64,000 nucleotides of DNA from Alteromonas sp. MMG017 (GCF_018100795.1 NZ_JAGJDY010000002.1:186001-250000), one strand, 5' to 3'. Positions 1 through 8,770 are shown, counted from the first letter of the stretch. Notes: generated by a model from the sequence alone, not told the origin. Numbers and translations are program-made.

Positions 1-1
1 T

Positions 2-994
2 GCATACGCAGCAAAAGAGCCAGGCGGAAAACTGGAAAAATTTGAATATGATCCTGGCGAATTAGCCTCTCATGATGTTGAGATAGATGTGGAGAGCTGC
101 GGCATTTGTCATAGTGATTTAAGCATGCTGGATAATGAATGGGGCATTAGTGAATACCCCTTCGTACCAGGTCATGAAGTGGTAGGAACAATAAATGCGG
201 TTGGCGAACATGTTACGTCATTGAAAGTAGGTCAGCGTGTTGGTTTAGGCTGGCATGCTGGCTATTGTAATAGCTGTGGCACCTGTGAATCTGGCGACCA
301 AAATTTATGTTCTGATGCCACCATGACGATTGGCGGACGCCACGGCGGGTTTGCTGATAAAGTACGAGCTCAAGCTACGGCGGTAGTGCCTATTCCTGAC
401 GGTATAGACCCACAAAGTGCTGGGCCACTATTTTGTGGTGGCATTACGGTATTTAATCCCCTAGTACAATTTGATATTAAACCCACTTCGGTTGTAGGCG
501 TTGTAGGTATTGGCGGCTTAGGACACTTAGCACTCCAGTTCTTAAATGCATGGGGATGTAAGGTTGTTGCTTTTACTTCAAGTGAATCGAAGAAGAAAGA
601 AGCATTAGAGCTTGGTGCCCACGACACCTTAAATAGCCGTGATGAAGACGAACTTAAAGCCGCTGCAGGTAAGTTCGACCTTATTATCTCTACCGTGAAC
701 GTAAAGCTTGATTGGAATTTGTACCTATCTACTTTAGCGCCTAAAGGCCGTTTACATTTTGTTGGCGCAACCTTAGAGCCGTTAGACATAGGCGCATTCA
801 ACCTTATTGGCGGCCAGCGTTCTGTTTCAGGTTCTCCTGTAGGTAGCCCTGCTACTATCAAAACCATGCTGGATTTTGCTGCGCTGCATGATATTGCACC
901 AGTGACCGAAACCTTTAAGTTCGATGAAGTTAATGAAGCAGTACAACGGCTTCGCGATGGTAAAGCCCACTACCGCGTGGTGTTAACTAAATAA
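2..994 (+). CDS. Zinc-dependent NAD(P) alcohol dehydrogenase, 5' end outside window
   Basis: Medium-chain zinc alcohol dehydrogenase that interconverts alcohols and aldehydes in the cytoplasm. The frame is open from base 2, so the true start lies before the window; the GTG at base 89 is internal. Visible are the catalytic zinc Cys and His (GICHSD and PGHE), the structural zinc Cys cluster ([15 protein letters not shown]), and a Rossmann motif [12 protein letters not shown]. The pattern fits the YahK/cinnamyl-alcohol-dehydrogenase branch, which acts as NADPH-dependent aldehyde reductases; this branch assignment is inference. About 330 residues are present, near full length. The substrate cannot be read from sequence. 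Confidence 0.9.
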   Translation, partial: AYAAKEPGGKLEKFEYDPGELASHDVEIDVESCGICHSDLSMLDNEWGISEYPFVPGHEVVGTINAVGEHVTSLKVGQRVGLGWHAGYCNSCGTCESGDQNLCSDATMTIGGRHGGFADKVRAQATAVVPIPDGIDPQSAGPLFCGGITVFNPLVQFDIKPTSVVGVVGIGGLGHLALQFLNAWGCKVVAFTSSESKKKEALELGAHDTLNSRDEDELKAAAGKFDLIISTVNVKLDWNLYLSTLAPKGRLHFVGATLEPLDIGAFNLIGGQRSVSGSPVGSPATIKTMLDFAALHDIAPVTETFKFDEVNEAVQRLRDGKAHYRVVLTK

Positions 995-1100
995 GCTTTA
1001 GGCTAGTGCCATGTTAAATTCTTCAAATGTGTGAAGTCTTGCTAATATGTGCATACCCGCCAAGTAAAATTTGTATGTTATAGGCCTCGGTGTTAGAATT

Positions 1101-1126
1101 CGCCGCCCTCAAAATTTGAGGCGGCG
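1101..1126. other. GC-rich hairpin ahead of rplY
   Basis: A near-perfect inverted repeat, CGCCGCC-CTCAAA with TTTGAG-GCGGCG and one unpaired C, lies about 90 bases before rplY. No T tract follows on the plus strand, so it is a weak candidate for terminating the upstream dehydrogenase gene. It could also be a folded leader element of rplY. The function is undetermined. Confidence 0.45.
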
Positions 1127-1218
1127 ATTGTTGCTTACAATTTGTAGCTGCAACGCCCTATAACAGTAGGTTCTGGTCGCAAGAACTTACATTCTTAATT
1201 TTTTATTGGAGACATATA

Positions 1219-1851
1219 ATGTCTAAAGCAATTTTTACTCTGGACGCTACTGTACGTACAGACCTAGGGAAAGGTGCGAGCCGCCGCCTACGTCGTGAAG
1301 ACAAGCTTCCTGGTATCATCTACGGTGGTGAAGAAGCACCAGTGTCGATTACTCTTGAGCACAACAAAGTAAACAACGCTGCTGATTTTGAAGCGTTCTA
1401 CTCTCACGTTCTTACTTTGAACGTAGACGGAAAAGCGGTTGAAGTACTTGTTAAAGACATGCAACGTCACGCTTTCAAGCCTCGTATTCTTCACGTTGAC
1501 TTCCAGCGCGTAATCGCAGGTCAAGAGTTACACACTAACGTACCTCTTCACTTCATCAACGAAGACAAGTCTGCAGCTATCAAAGCTGGCGGTATCGCTG
1601 AGCACCACGTAAACGAAATCGAAATTACGTGTCTGCCTAAAGATCTTCCAGAATTCATCGAAGTAGATATTGCTAACGTTGAAATGGATGCAACTCTTCA
1701 CTTGTCTGACCTTACACTACCTGCTGGTATCACGTCTGTTGAGCTTGGAAAAGACGACGAGACTCACGACCTTGCAGTAGTTACTGTTAAGCCTGCTCCT
1801 AAAGCAGCTGATACAGAAGAAGGCGACGAAGAAGCAGCTTCTGAGGAATAA
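1219..1851 (+). CDS. rplY: 50S ribosomal protein L25, long (TL5/Ctc) form
   Basis: Ribosomal protein L25, which binds 5S rRNA in the central protuberance of the large subunit. At 210 residues it is the long form with the C-terminal TL5/Ctc beta domain, not the ~94-residue E. coli form. The N-terminal part carries the family signature [14 protein letters not shown] and LPGIIYGG. The tail is strongly acidic ([12 protein letters not shown]). A TTGGAGA ribosome-binding site precedes the ATG. It is followed after 5 bases by pth, a conserved pairing, so the two are probably co-transcribed. Confidence 0.96.
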   Translation: MSKAIFTLDATVRTDLGKGASRRLRREDKLPGIIYGGEEAPVSITLEHNKVNNAADFEAFYSHVLTLNVDGKAVEVLVKDMQRHAFKPRILHVDFQRVIAGQELHTNVPLHFINEDKSAAIKAGGIAEHHVNEIEITCLPKDLPEFIEVDIANVEMDATLHLSDLTLPAGITSVELGKDDETHDLAVVTVKPAPKAADTEEGDEEAASEE

Positions 1852-1856
1852 TCAGC

Positions 1857-2438
1857 TTGGCTGATATCCGACTTATCGTGGGCCTGGGAAATCCAGGCCC
1901 CGAATATGATAATACCCGACACAATGCCGGTGAATGGTTTCTAAACCAACTTGCCGACACCTTCAATACCCCGCTAAAACCAGAATCCAAATTCTTCGGT
2001 AAAACTGCCCGCATTACCATTGCAGGCCAAGATGTGCGTTTGCTCTACCCCACCACTTTTATGAATAAAAGCGGCCAAGCAGTAGCGGCATTAGCCAATT
2101 TCTACCGTATTGAACCCGAACAAATTTTAGTGGCTTTTGACGAACTCGACTTACCTCCCGGTGTAGCAAAATACAAGATAGGCGGTAGCTCTAGTCAAAA
2201 TGGTATTAGAGACATTGTGGCAAAATTGGGTAACAATAAAGACTTCTTACGCTTGCGTATTGGTATTGGACATCCGGGTCACAAAAGCCGTGTTACCGGA
2301 CATGTATTAGGTAAGCCCCCCGCTGACGAAAAAATGGCCATAGAAAGTGTCATTGACGAAGCTGTGCGTTGTACTGAAATACTCCTTAAAAACGACCTAA
2401 AGCAAGCGCAAAATCGGCTACACTCCTTTAAGGCGTGA
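1857..2438 (+). CDS. pth: Peptidyl-tRNA hydrolase
   Basis: Releases peptides from peptidyl-tRNAs dropped by stalled ribosomes, recycling tRNA. The 193-residue protein shows the family motifs GLGNPG with the substrate-binding Asn, the catalytic His in TRHNAGEWF, the MNKSG loop, and FDELDLPPG containing the catalytic-site Asp. The start is TTG, five bases after the rplY stop; the sequence [14 protein letters not shown] begins at the usual place for the family, so no earlier start is needed. It sits in the rplY-pth-ychF order common in gammaproteobacteria. Confidence 0.97.
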   Translation: MADIRLIVGLGNPGPEYDNTRHNAGEWFLNQLADTFNTPLKPESKFFGKTARITIAGQDVRLLYPTTFMNKSGQAVAALANFYRIEPEQILVAFDELDLPPGVAKYKIGGSSSQNGIRDIVAKLGNNKDFLRLRIGIGHPGHKSRVTGHVLGKPPADEKMAIESVIDEAVRCTEILLKNDLKQAQNRLHSFKA

Positions 2439-2476
2439 GCCTAAGCTAGCACTAATTCCAGACAAGGATCCCTACC

Positions 2477-3568
2477 ATGGGTTTTAAATGCGGTATTGTT
2501 GGACTACCAAACGTAGGTAAATCAACACTCTTTAATGCACTGACAAAAGCAGGTATTGAAGCGGCAAACTTCCCTTTTTGTACCATAGAGCCCAACACAG
2601 GCGTAGTACCTGTACCGGATCTTCGCTTGGACAAACTGGCTGAAATTGTAAACCCTCAACGTGTTATTCCAACAACTATGGAATTCGTTGATATTGCAGG
2701 TTTGGTTGAAGGCGCTTCAAAAGGTGAAGGCTTAGGCAACAAATTCCTAGCTAACATCCGTGAAACCGATGCAATTGGTCACGTAGTTCGCTGTTTCGAT
2801 AACGAAAACATTGTTCACGTTGCAGGTAAAGTTAACCCACAAGACGATATTGATATTATCAATACCGAGCTTGCACTTTCAGACTTAGAAACCACAGAAA
2901 AAGCCCTACATCGTGTCGCTAAACGCGCTAAAGGTGGCGATTCTGATGCTAAGTATGAACTTAAAGTATTGGAAAAAATTAAGCCTCATTTAGATGAAGG
3001 TTTATTGCTTCGTTCTTTAGAACTGACTAAAGAAGAGCACGCTGCAATCAGCTACATGAACATGCTTACCCTTAAGCCAACCATGTACATTGCAAACGTT
3101 GACGAAGACGGTTTCGAAAATAACCCATACTTAGACAAAGTACGTGAAATCGCTAAAGGGGAAAACGCCGTAGTTGTTGCAGTATGTGCGGCTATCGAGT
3201 CTGACATTGCTGAACTTGAAGACGACGAGCGTGAAGAATTCATGCAAGACATGGGACTTGAAGAGCCAGGTCTTAACCGTGTTATTCGTGCTGGCTATAA
3301 CTTGCTTACGCTTCAAACCTACTTTACCGCAGGTGTAAAAGAAGTACGTGCTTGGACCTTCCCTGAAGGCTCTACCGCACCTCAAGCAGCTGGTAAGATT
3401 CACACCGACTTCGAGAAAGGCTTTATTCGTGCCGAAATCGTCAGCTACGATCACTTTGTTGAATTCAACGGTGAACAAGGCGCGAAAGACGCCGGTAAGT
3501 GGCGCTTAGAAGGTAAAGAATACATTGTTAAAGATGGCGATGTGATTCACTTTAGATTTAACGTGTAA
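2477..3568 (+). CDS. ychF: Redox-regulated ATPase/GTPase YchF (EngD)
   Basis: Obg-family P-loop NTPase of 363 residues that associates with ribosomes and prefers ATP. The P-loop is [15 protein letters not shown] near residue 8 and G3 is DIAG. The specificity motif is NVDE in place of NKxD, which is the known reason this family accepts ATP. A central coiled-coil segment is followed by the C-terminal TGS domain (residues ~280-363), ending HFRFNV. Last gene of rplY-pth-ychF and followed by a strong terminator. Confidence 0.97.
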   Translation: MGFKCGIVGLPNVGKSTLFNALTKAGIEAANFPFCTIEPNTGVVPVPDLRLDKLAEIVNPQRVIPTTMEFVDIAGLVEGASKGEGLGNKFLANIRETDAIGHVVRCFDNENIVHVAGKVNPQDDIDIINTELALSDLETTEKALHRVAKRAKGGDSDAKYELKVLEKIKPHLDEGLLLRSLELTKEEHAAISYMNMLTLKPTMYIANVDEDGFENNPYLDKVREIAKGENAVVVAVCAAIESDIAELEDDEREEFMQDMGLEEPGLNRVIRAGYNLLTLQTYFTAGVKEVRAWTFPEGSTAPQAAGKIHTDFEKGFIRAEIVSYDHFVEFNGEQGAKDAGKWRLEGKEYIVKDGDVIHFRFNV

Positions 3569-3610
3569 TAAGAAATATAGCCTAGGCTAGCGCTTATTTT
3601 AACGTACAAA

Positions 3611-3636
3611 GAACCACCCTTATGGGTGGTTTTTTA
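3611..3636 (+). terminator. Rho-independent terminator after ychF
   Basis: Stem AACCACCC / GGGTGGTT with loop TTAT followed by a run of T. It lies about 45 bases past the ychF stop and ends the rplY-pth-ychF transcript. Confidence 0.9.
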
Positions 3637-3749
3637 TTGCCTGTAGAATTAGTTGTTGATTTAACAGGCGATGACTCGGTATTTTAAATACATAAAAAGA
3701 CACTCATACCAGTGATTATAATAAGATTCTCATTAGGGCTTACCATAAA

Positions 3750-4712
3750 ATGATAAAAAACCTCTTACATTCACTTTCAGCACCTTCGCAGATTTCAGCA
3801 CTGGCCGTTTCGCTTTGTGTGGCACTTTTAGGTGTAAGCAGCGTTTCATCAAGCGCGTATGCAAAAGAGCATGAAAAAAGCCTTGAGGCCGCTCAGATAA
3901 AAGAAAAACTCTTGTTGGATACCGACATCACCAATAAATGGTACAAGGTACCCACTAAACATACCGTTACGCTTGAAACGCACTATGGTGATGTAGTCAT
4001 TGCGCTGAACCCGGCTTTAGCGCCTCATCATGTAAAACGCTTTCGTAAGTTAATAAAAACTGATTTTTATCAGCAGCAGTACTTCTATCGAGTGGTAGAT
4101 GGATTTGTAGCACAGGGCGGTAGTAATGAAAGCCATGCGCCCTCGTCAGAAACCAGTAATTTACAGGCTGAGTTTGTTATCCCCCTTTCATCATCTGCGG
4201 TTGTTATTGAAGATAACGACATGTTTGCCCCCGCTACAGGTTTTCTAAATGGGTTTCCCATAGGAATAGATAGTGCTCGAAATGAAATGTGGGCACTTCA
4301 CTGCCCTGGCACTGTCGCTTTTGCCCGTAATAGTGAAAAGGACACTGCCAGTACCGAGTTTTATATTGTGATTGGGCAAGCTCCAAGACATTTAGACAGA
4401 AATATGTCTGTTATTGGGCGTGTACTGGAAGGAATGGACGTATTACAGCAATTACCAAGGGGGCCAATAGAAAATAGTGGCGTTATTGAAGTACCTTCAG
4501 ATAACAGTAAGATAAAAAATAGTTACGTGGGCAACAAAGATACATCGGGTAAACAGTATTATATTCAGCTTCCCTCCCACCCCGAATTCCAAAAACGTAT
4601 GAAAACTGGGCAAACACTCGATAATTCTTTCTTTCATGATAAAATTTATAGCCCAAGACCCATTGATGTTTGCTATTACCAGACTAAAACTTCATCAACG
4701 CCTTGGAATTAA
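3750..4712 (+). CDS. Exported cyclophilin-type peptidyl-prolyl isomerase
   Basis: Catalyses cis-trans isomerisation of X-Pro bonds, probably in the periplasm. The first ~39 residues form a Sec signal peptide (ALAVSLCVALLGVSSVSSSAYA then KE). The cyclophilin fold runs from about residue 70: ETHYGDVVIALNP, FYRVVDGFVAQGG, GTVAFARN and ASTEFYIVIGQAPRHLD are family motifs, including the Arg and Gln of the active site. At 320 residues it is longer than PpiA/PpiB because of an insertion around residues 125-180 and a ~70-residue C-terminal extension of unknown role. It stands alone with its own promoter region. Confidence 0.88.
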   Translation: MIKNLLHSLSAPSQISALAVSLCVALLGVSSVSSSAYAKEHEKSLEAAQIKEKLLLDTDITNKWYKVPTKHTVTLETHYGDVVIALNPALAPHHVKRFRKLIKTDFYQQQYFYRVVDGFVAQGGSNESHAPSSETSNLQAEFVIPLSSSAVVIEDNDMFAPATGFLNGFPIGIDSARNEMWALHCPGTVAFARNSEKDTASTEFYIVIGQAPRHLDRNMSVIGRVLEGMDVLQQLPRGPIENSGVIEVPSDNSKIKNSYVGNKDTSGKQYYIQLPSHPEFQKRMKTGQTLDNSFFHDKIYSPRPIDVCYYQTKTSSTPWN

Positions 4713-4818
4713 GTTTAAGTTTTTTGGCGATATTTGATTAAATTCGCTGCACTTTGACTAGATTTTAGACCTGAACGCACAGATATTAGCCACTTAGAAA
4801 AAGTTCGTAAAAAAGGGG

Positions 4819-4847
4819 TTGACGGTCGCCAGTCATATCCGCATAAT
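4819..4847 (+). promoter_or_regulatory. Sigma-70 promoter of the tRNA operon
   Basis: TTGACG and CATAAT are separated by 17 bases. They are followed by a GC-rich discriminator (ACGCGCC), the pattern of stringently controlled stable-RNA promoters. The first tRNA begins 37 bases downstream of the -10. Confidence 0.75.
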
Positions 4848-4883
4848 ACGCGCCACTTCCTGAGAGGGAAAAGAAAAGCCGGA

Positions 4884-4960
4884 GGCTATGTAGCTCAGTT
4901 GGTTAGAGCACATCACTCATAATGATGGGGTCGCAAGTTCGAATCTCGCCATAGCCACCA
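4884..4960 (+). tRNA. tRNA-Met (CAT)
   Basis: Cloverleaf of 77 bases including encoded CCA. The acceptor GGCTATG pairs with CATAGCC, anticodon CAT is at 4918-4920 in a CTCATAA loop, and the T arm contains GTTCGAATC. The paired first base and the D arm GCTCAGTTGGTTAGAGC fit an elongator Met tRNA, not the initiator. Confidence 0.95.
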
Positions 4961-5000
4961 ATTTTTCTTTTTATCTAACTTCTCTTGAGGTTCTGACTGT

Positions 5001-5085
5001 GCGGGAGTGGTGGAATTGGTAGACACGCTGGATTTAGGTTCCAGTGCTTCACGGCGTGAGAGTTCAAGTCTCTCCTTCCGCACCA
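5001..5085 (+). tRNA. tRNA-Leu (TAG)
   Basis: Class II tRNA of 85 bases with long variable arm and encoded CCA. The acceptor GCGGGAG pairs with CTTCCGC through one G-T wobble, and anticodon TAG is at 5035-5037. It reads CUN leucine codons. Confidence 0.96.
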
Positions 5086-5089
5086 CAGT

Positions 5090-5165
5090 TGGGGTATAGC
5101 CAAGTTGGTAAGGCAGCGGGTTTTGATCCCGCCATTCGTAGGTTCGAGTCCTGCTACCCCAGCCA
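5090..5165 (+). tRNA. tRNA-Gln (TTG), copy 1
   Basis: Cloverleaf of 76 bases with CCA. Acceptor TGGGGTA/TACCCCA; anticodon TTG at 5123-5125. It is identical in sequence to the next tRNA. Confidence 0.96.
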
Positions 5166-5206
5166 TTTTTTCCTAGTAATTGCGCTTTTGCTGCGTGGTT
5201 ATCACT

Positions 5207-5282
5207 TGGGGTATAGCCAAGTTGGTAAGGCAGCGGGTTTTGATCCCGCCATTCGTAGGTTCGAGTCCTGCTACCCCAGCCA
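5207..5282 (+). tRNA. tRNA-Gln (TTG), copy 2
   Basis: Identical to the preceding tRNA-Gln and separated from it by 41 bases. The Met-Leu-Gln-Gln order matches the start of the E. coli metT-leuW-glnU-glnW operon, indicating a conserved tRNA transcription unit. Confidence 0.96.
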
Positions 5283-5290
5283 TACATAAG

Positions 5291-5317
5291 AAACCGGTCC
5301 TTCGACCGGTTTTTTGT
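5291..5317 (+). terminator. Terminator of the tRNA operon
   Basis: Stem AAACCGGT / ACCGGTTT with a short CCTTCG loop and a following T run, immediately after the second tRNA-Gln. Confidence 0.9.
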
Positions 5318-5587
5318 TTTCTGGCATAAATAAAGTTGTAATCTAACCACTTATTGCTGCTTCACTCTTTTTTCCCACATGCTACTATATTTGCTTACTG
5401 TGTCTTTTGAGCTCTTCTGCAAGATGCTTTCTTCTGCGGTGCTTTTGTTTAAGTACTTTCCATTGAAGTGCTTTAGATTAAATGTGCTCGAGATTCAGAT
5501 ATTAGCCTTTTAAGGTATTCGTCTTTACGCGAATAACAGCCTCTTTAGGATTTCTACGAGTCTCACAACAAAAACAAAGGAAAACGC
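5318..5587 (+). other. Leader region of the alanine/glycine symporter gene
   Basis: About 270 bases between the tRNA terminator and the symporter start. I looked for glycine-riboswitch core sequences and saw none. It must hold the symporter promoter; AAAGGAAAACGC immediately before the start is the ribosome-binding site. No other structure was recognised. Confidence 0.4.
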
Positions 5588-6991
5588 GTGATATACGACT
5601 TTGTCTCGGCGGTGAATAACGTCTTATGGGGTAACGGCCAAGTATTAATTATAATGCTATTGGCGTGTGGTATTTGGTTTACCGTTAAATTAGGTGGTGT
5701 TCAATTACGTCATTTTGGTCACATGTTTTCCTTATTGAAAGGAAGCAATAAATCCTCAAAAGAAGGTATTAGCTCTTTTCAAGCATTATGTACCAGTTTA
5801 TCAGCCCGAGTAGGCACAGGTAATTTAGCCGGGGTGGCGGTGGCTATCTCACTTGGTGGCTCTGGCGCTATCTTCTGGATGTGGATGATTGCCATATTAG
5901 GTATGGCCACAGGCTTCGCAGAAAGCGTTTTAGGGCAATTATATAAAGTACGTGATGAAAACGGTGAGTTTCGTGGCGGCCCTGCGTATTACATTAAACA
6001 AGGCTTAAATAAAACCTGGTTAGCCGTAGCTTTCTCTTTATGTCTTTTCTTCGGCTACGGTTTTGTATTCAGTGCGGTGCAAGCGAATACCATCACTGAT
6101 GCACTTAACAACGCTTATCAATTCCCCAGCGAATATACGGGCATAGCCATTATTGCCTTAGCCTCTTTAATAGTAATAGGTGGCTTACGCGGTATTGCCA
6201 GGTTTGCTGAATTTGTTGTGCCGTTTATGGGTATTGGTTATGTATTAGTGGCATTGGGAATTACCTTTATCAACATTTCAGAACTTCCTGCCATGTTGAT
6301 GGACATCATTAAGTCTGCATTTGGACTACAAGAAGCAGGCGCGGGCGCATTAGGTGCAGCCATTAAAAATGGTATACAACGAGGGTTATACTCAAACGAA
6401 GCCGGAAGTGGCTCTGTGCCCCATGCTGCGGCCGGTGCGGTGCCAAACCCCAACCACCCAGTGTCACAAGGCTATATTCAAATGCTGGGCGTGTTTTTAG
6501 ATACTATGGTGCTGTGTACCTCTACCGCATTTATCATTCTGCTTGCAGGCGGGTCTAGCTCTGACCAAATGGAAGGGATTAGGTTAACCCAAGATGCAAT
6601 GAGCAGCCATTTAGGCGAAGGGGGAACCGACTTTGTCGCCGCCGCCATCAGCTTGTTTGCATTTACATCGGTTGTAGCCAATTATGCCTATGGCGAAAGT
6701 AACTTACACATGTTCAAGCTTGATAACCGTGCTGGGCGAGCCGCCTACACGATAGGTTACTTGGGTATGATTTACTGGGGTGCGCAAGCAGCTATGCCAC
6801 AAGTATGGGCCATGGCCGATATGGCATTAGGGTTAATGACGGTTATCAATATCACCGCCATTGTATGGATGACGCCAACCATCGTGTCTATCAGCAAAGA
6901 TTACTTTGCGAAACGCGACCGCGGCGAAAAAGTAGAATACAAAACCGGAGACTGTGAAATTCAGGGTAAATCTGAAGACGGTATTTGGTAA
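5588..6991 (+). CDS. Alanine/glycine:sodium symporter (AGCS family)
   Basis: Inner-membrane carrier of 467 residues that imports alanine or glycine with Na+. Family motifs are clear: GISSFQALCTSLSARVGTGNLAGVA near residue 60, GGPAYYIKQGL, and RGLYSNEAGSGSVPHAAA near residue 265. About ten to eleven hydrophobic segments are present. The start is GTG behind AAAGGAAAACGC. It ends in a charged cytoplasmic tail. It stands alone between the tRNA operon terminator and a convergent flavin reductase gene, so it is probably monocistronic. Alanine versus glycine specificity cannot be read. Confidence 0.94.
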   Translation: MIYDFVSAVNNVLWGNGQVLIIMLLACGIWFTVKLGGVQLRHFGHMFSLLKGSNKSSKEGISSFQALCTSLSARVGTGNLAGVAVAISLGGSGAIFWMWMIAILGMATGFAESVLGQLYKVRDENGEFRGGPAYYIKQGLNKTWLAVAFSLCLFFGYGFVFSAVQANTITDALNNAYQFPSEYTGIAIIALASLIVIGGLRGIARFAEFVVPFMGIGYVLVALGITFINISELPAMLMDIIKSAFGLQEAGAGALGAAIKNGIQRGLYSNEAGSGSVPHAAAGAVPNPNHPVSQGYIQMLGVFLDTMVLCTSTAFIILLAGGSSSDQMEGIRLTQDAMSSHLGEGGTDFVAAAISLFAFTSVVANYAYGESNLHMFKLDNRAGRAAYTIGYLGMIYWGAQAAMPQVWAMADMALGLMTVINITAIVWMTPTIVSISKDYFAKRDRGEKVEYKTGDCEIQGKSEDGIW

Positions 6992-7034
6992 GCGGAACTT
7001 TTTGGATCGTAATCTAATCTTTGAAAAATATATC

Positions 7035-7074
7035 GCAGTGGCTACTAACTCAAAACAGTAGCCACTGCTTTTTT
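7035..7074. terminator. Bidirectional terminator
   Basis: An 11-bp perfect stem GCAGTGGCTAC / GTAGCCACTGC with a T run after it. It lies between the convergent symporter and flavin reductase genes. Confidence 0.88.
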
Positions 7075-7090
7075 ATGTCATAAGCCCAAT

Positions 7091-7708
7091 TTATTTTGGC
7101 CTGAACAGTTCAAACATATTGCTGCTATCTACGGTGAAATAATCCCCTGCTCCGCCACCGCGCATAACCGGTTCTGCTTTCAAGGTTTTATACACACCCG
7201 CTTCAATCATGTTTTTTTGAATATGCACGCCAACAACCTCTCCCATTACAAACCAACTTTCACACAAGCCACCTTCCGCATTTTTTAGCTGTACGATATC
7301 GGTAAGCTTGCACTCCATGCTAACTGGGCTTGATTTCACTCGCGGCACATCGACAATGTGAGATGCGACGGTATCCAAACCAGCAAACGTGAACTCATCT
7401 TCATGGGCTGCTAATGGTGCACTGGTTTGATTCATAGCCTCTACCAACGGCTTGCCGACGAGGTTCCAACAGAACTCACCAGTGTCTTTGATATTTTTAA
7501 GTGAATCTTTATCACCCACACTAGAAAAGCCGATGATAGGTGGCGTGTAATTAAGCGCGTTGAAAAAACTATAAGGCGCTAGGTTTAGCTTACCGTCTTT
7601 ACTTTTAGACGAAATCCAACCAATGGGCCTAGGCGCAATAATGGCGTTGAAAGGATCGTGGGCTAGACCATGCCCTAATTTAGGTTCGTAGAAGTGAATA
7701 TCAGACAA
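7091..7708 (-). CDS. Flavin reductase-like FMN-binding protein
   Basis: Member of the FMN-binding split-barrel flavin reductase family (DIM6/NTAB type), 205 residues. The FMN-binding signature APRPIGWISS near residue 26 and APYSFFNALNYTPPIIGFSS follow family spacing. Such proteins reduce free flavin with NAD(P)H or act as flavoprotein oxidoreductases; the partner is unknown. The start ATG has a weak ribosome-binding site (AAGGAACATTCTTGTC... on its own strand). No operon partner is adjacent. Confidence 0.87.
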   Translation of the reverse strand: MSDIHFYEPKLGHGLAHDPFNAIIAPRPIGWISSKSKDGKLNLAPYSFFNALNYTPPIIGFSSVGDKDSLKNIKDTGEFCWNLVGKPLVEAMNQTSAPLAAHEDEFTFAGLDTVASHIVDVPRVKSSPVSMECKLTDIVQLKNAEGGLCESWFVMGEVVGVHIQKNMIEAGVYKTLKAEPVMRGGGAGDYFTVDSSNMFELFRPK

Positions 7709-7972
7709 GAATGTTCCTTAGCAATCATGGTGGTTAATTAACTAACTCTTTTACCATTGTGAGTATAGCGGCTAAGGTGTTCAAATTGCAGTAGTGAGTT
7801 TAGGCTGGCTGTGAGTTTAGGCCGCTTATGGGTTTGGCAGCTTATAAGTTTATGGATAACTAATTTACATAACTTGACAGGTATGGTGACTTTATAATTA
7901 CGATGTATTACGTGTTGGTTTGTCATTCAGATGAATCGCCAAAGCACTAAATCATTAAACAATCACATACAA
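7709..7972. other. Intergenic region without recognised genes
   Basis: Contains two imperfect copies of GTGAGTTTAGGC around 7792-7822 and AT-rich sequence. A 62-codon frame on the minus strand (7738-7926) has no family resemblance and is not called. The promoter of the flavin reductase gene must lie here. Confidence 0.35.
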
Positions 7973-8006
7973 AAAACGGCGTTAAGCCACGCTTATACGC
8001 CGTTTT
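7973..8006 (-). terminator. Terminator after the Lys-rich small gene
   Basis: Stem AAAACGGCG / CGCCGTTTT enclosing a second GCGT/ACGC pairing, with T runs on both sides. It lies 26 bases past the stop of the 38-residue gene on the minus strand. Confidence 0.8.
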
Positions 8007-8032
8007 GTATTCTTATGAATTAATGCAACGAA

Positions 8033-8149
8033 CTATTTTTTCTTCGCTTTTTTAAGTTCTTTCTTAAGTTTTTTAAGCTTACCTTCTTGCTTAGAAATTT
8101 TAGCTTTAGTTAGTTTGATTTCTTGTTTAACTTTCTTAGCTTTAGCCAT
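8033..8149 (-). CDS. Lysine-rich 38-residue peptide
   Basis: Encodes MAKAKKVKQEIKLTKAKI... ending in KKAKKK. Eighteen of 38 residues are Lys and only three are acidic. The heptad-like spacing of I, L and V suggests a basic amphipathic helix or short coiled coil that might bind nucleic acid or ribosomes; this is inference. An earlier in-frame ATG exists 75 bases upstream, but AAAAGGATATTTCC places a good Shine-Dalgarno 8-9 bases before this ATG. A strong terminator follows. It lies 113 bases downstream of the ribbon-helix-helix gene on the same strand. I do not recognise a family. Confidence 0.6.
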   Translation of the reverse strand: MAKAKKVKQEIKLTKAKISKQEGKLKKLKKELKKAKKK

Positions 8150-8262
8150 TGGAAATATCCTTTTATTGCTATTGGTTATTGAGTGAGGAATGCTAGGCAA
8201 TATACGCTCACTCGAAGTAATCACTGCTTTAAAAGCAAGTGCATTATTCGTTTCGCAAACTA

Positions 8263-8436
8263 CTAATCCGAAGACTTGGCTTTTTGCGCTTCAGTGAATT
8301 CTTTAATAAACCGCCTGATCTCTCTTGCCGCTGTAGTATCAAGCTCTTCACAGAGATGAATAAAGTCGGCACGCTCTTGATCGTTAATGCGAATAATCAG
8401 CTGACTATTCTTTTTTTTATTCTTTTTCTTATCCAA
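8263..8436 (-). CDS. Small ribbon-helix-helix (Arc/CopG-like) DNA-binding protein
   Basis: Encodes 57 residues. After a Lys/Asn-rich arm (MDKKKNKKKN) comes a beta strand SQLIIRIND, helix QERADFIHLCEELD, a turn TT, and helix AAREIRRFIKEF. This strand-helix-helix layout and spacing match the MetJ/Arc/CopG fold of small dimeric repressors. The start is TTG with GAGGA six bases before it. Three perfect or near-perfect 14-bp direct repeats lie 35-77 bases upstream and may be its operator. The Lys-rich 38-residue gene follows on the same strand. The fold call is from pattern, not from alignment. Confidence 0.65.
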   Translation of the reverse strand: MDKKKNKKKNSQLIIRINDQERADFIHLCEELDTTAAREIRRFIKEFTEAQKAKSSD

Positions 8437-8470
8437 CGTAAGTCCTCATCAAGAGCGATATTGTCTTAAA

Positions 8471-8512
8471 ATGTCAGCCCGTATATGTCAGCCCGTATAT
8501 GTCAGCCCGTAA
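8471..8512. repeat. Three 14-bp direct repeats, putative RHH operator
   Basis: Copies of ATGTCAGCCCGTAT at 8471, 8485 and 8499 (the last ends AA), with a partial fourth copy at 8513. They sit directly upstream of the ribbon-helix-helix gene, where an autoregulatory operator would be expected; RHH proteins commonly bind short tandem repeats. Confidence 0.8.
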
Positions 8513-8645
8513 ATGCCAGAAGATATTAGTTCATGCGATTTATGGCTATACAGCATATAGCATTTGTATATACATTTTCAATATTTATTACTGCTGTATG
8601 ACACTCTTGTTTAACTGATATAGCAAAATACGAGAAAACTAGACG
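8513..8645. other. Intergenic, AT-rich, nothing recognised
   Basis: Between the 14-bp repeat block and the terminator of the AhpD-like gene. It probably holds the promoter for the small RHH gene on the minus strand. No genes or structures were seen. Confidence 0.35.
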
Positions 8646-8680
8646 TAAAAAAAACGGCCTATGATACACAAAGGCCGTTT
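8646..8680 (-). terminator. Terminator of the AhpD-like gene
   Basis: Stem AAACGGCCT / AGGCCGTTT. On the minus strand the hairpin is followed by a run of eight T. It lies about 90 bases past the stop of the carboxymuconolactone decarboxylase-like gene. Confidence 0.85.
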
Positions 8681-8770
8681 CTTGTATGCGTATGTTCTAC
8701 ATGAACTTGCGTAAAACCATCGCGATTTTATTACTGGTAGAAAGTTAGTTCTCTCTACCTTTTCTCTACC

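Noticed and set aside
370-867. Long open frame on the minus strand inside the alcohol dehydrogenase gene
   Set aside because: It is fully antisense to a clear zinc dehydrogenase with intact motifs and encodes no recognisable protein.
4913-5350. Open frames across the tRNA cluster on both strands
   Set aside because: They translate the tRNA sequences themselves (the repeated peptides come from the duplicated tRNA-Gln), so they are not genes.
5318-5587. Glycine riboswitch before the alanine/glycine symporter
   Set aside because: The conserved glycine-aptamer core was searched for by eye and not found.
7738-7926. 62-codon frame on the minus strand after the repeated GAGTTTAGG words
   Set aside because: No ribosome-binding site, no family resemblance, and a composition like the surrounding intergenic DNA.
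8239-8469. 76-codon frame on the plus strand
   Set aside because: It is antisense to the ribbon-helix-helix gene, has no ribosome-binding site and no recognisable fold.
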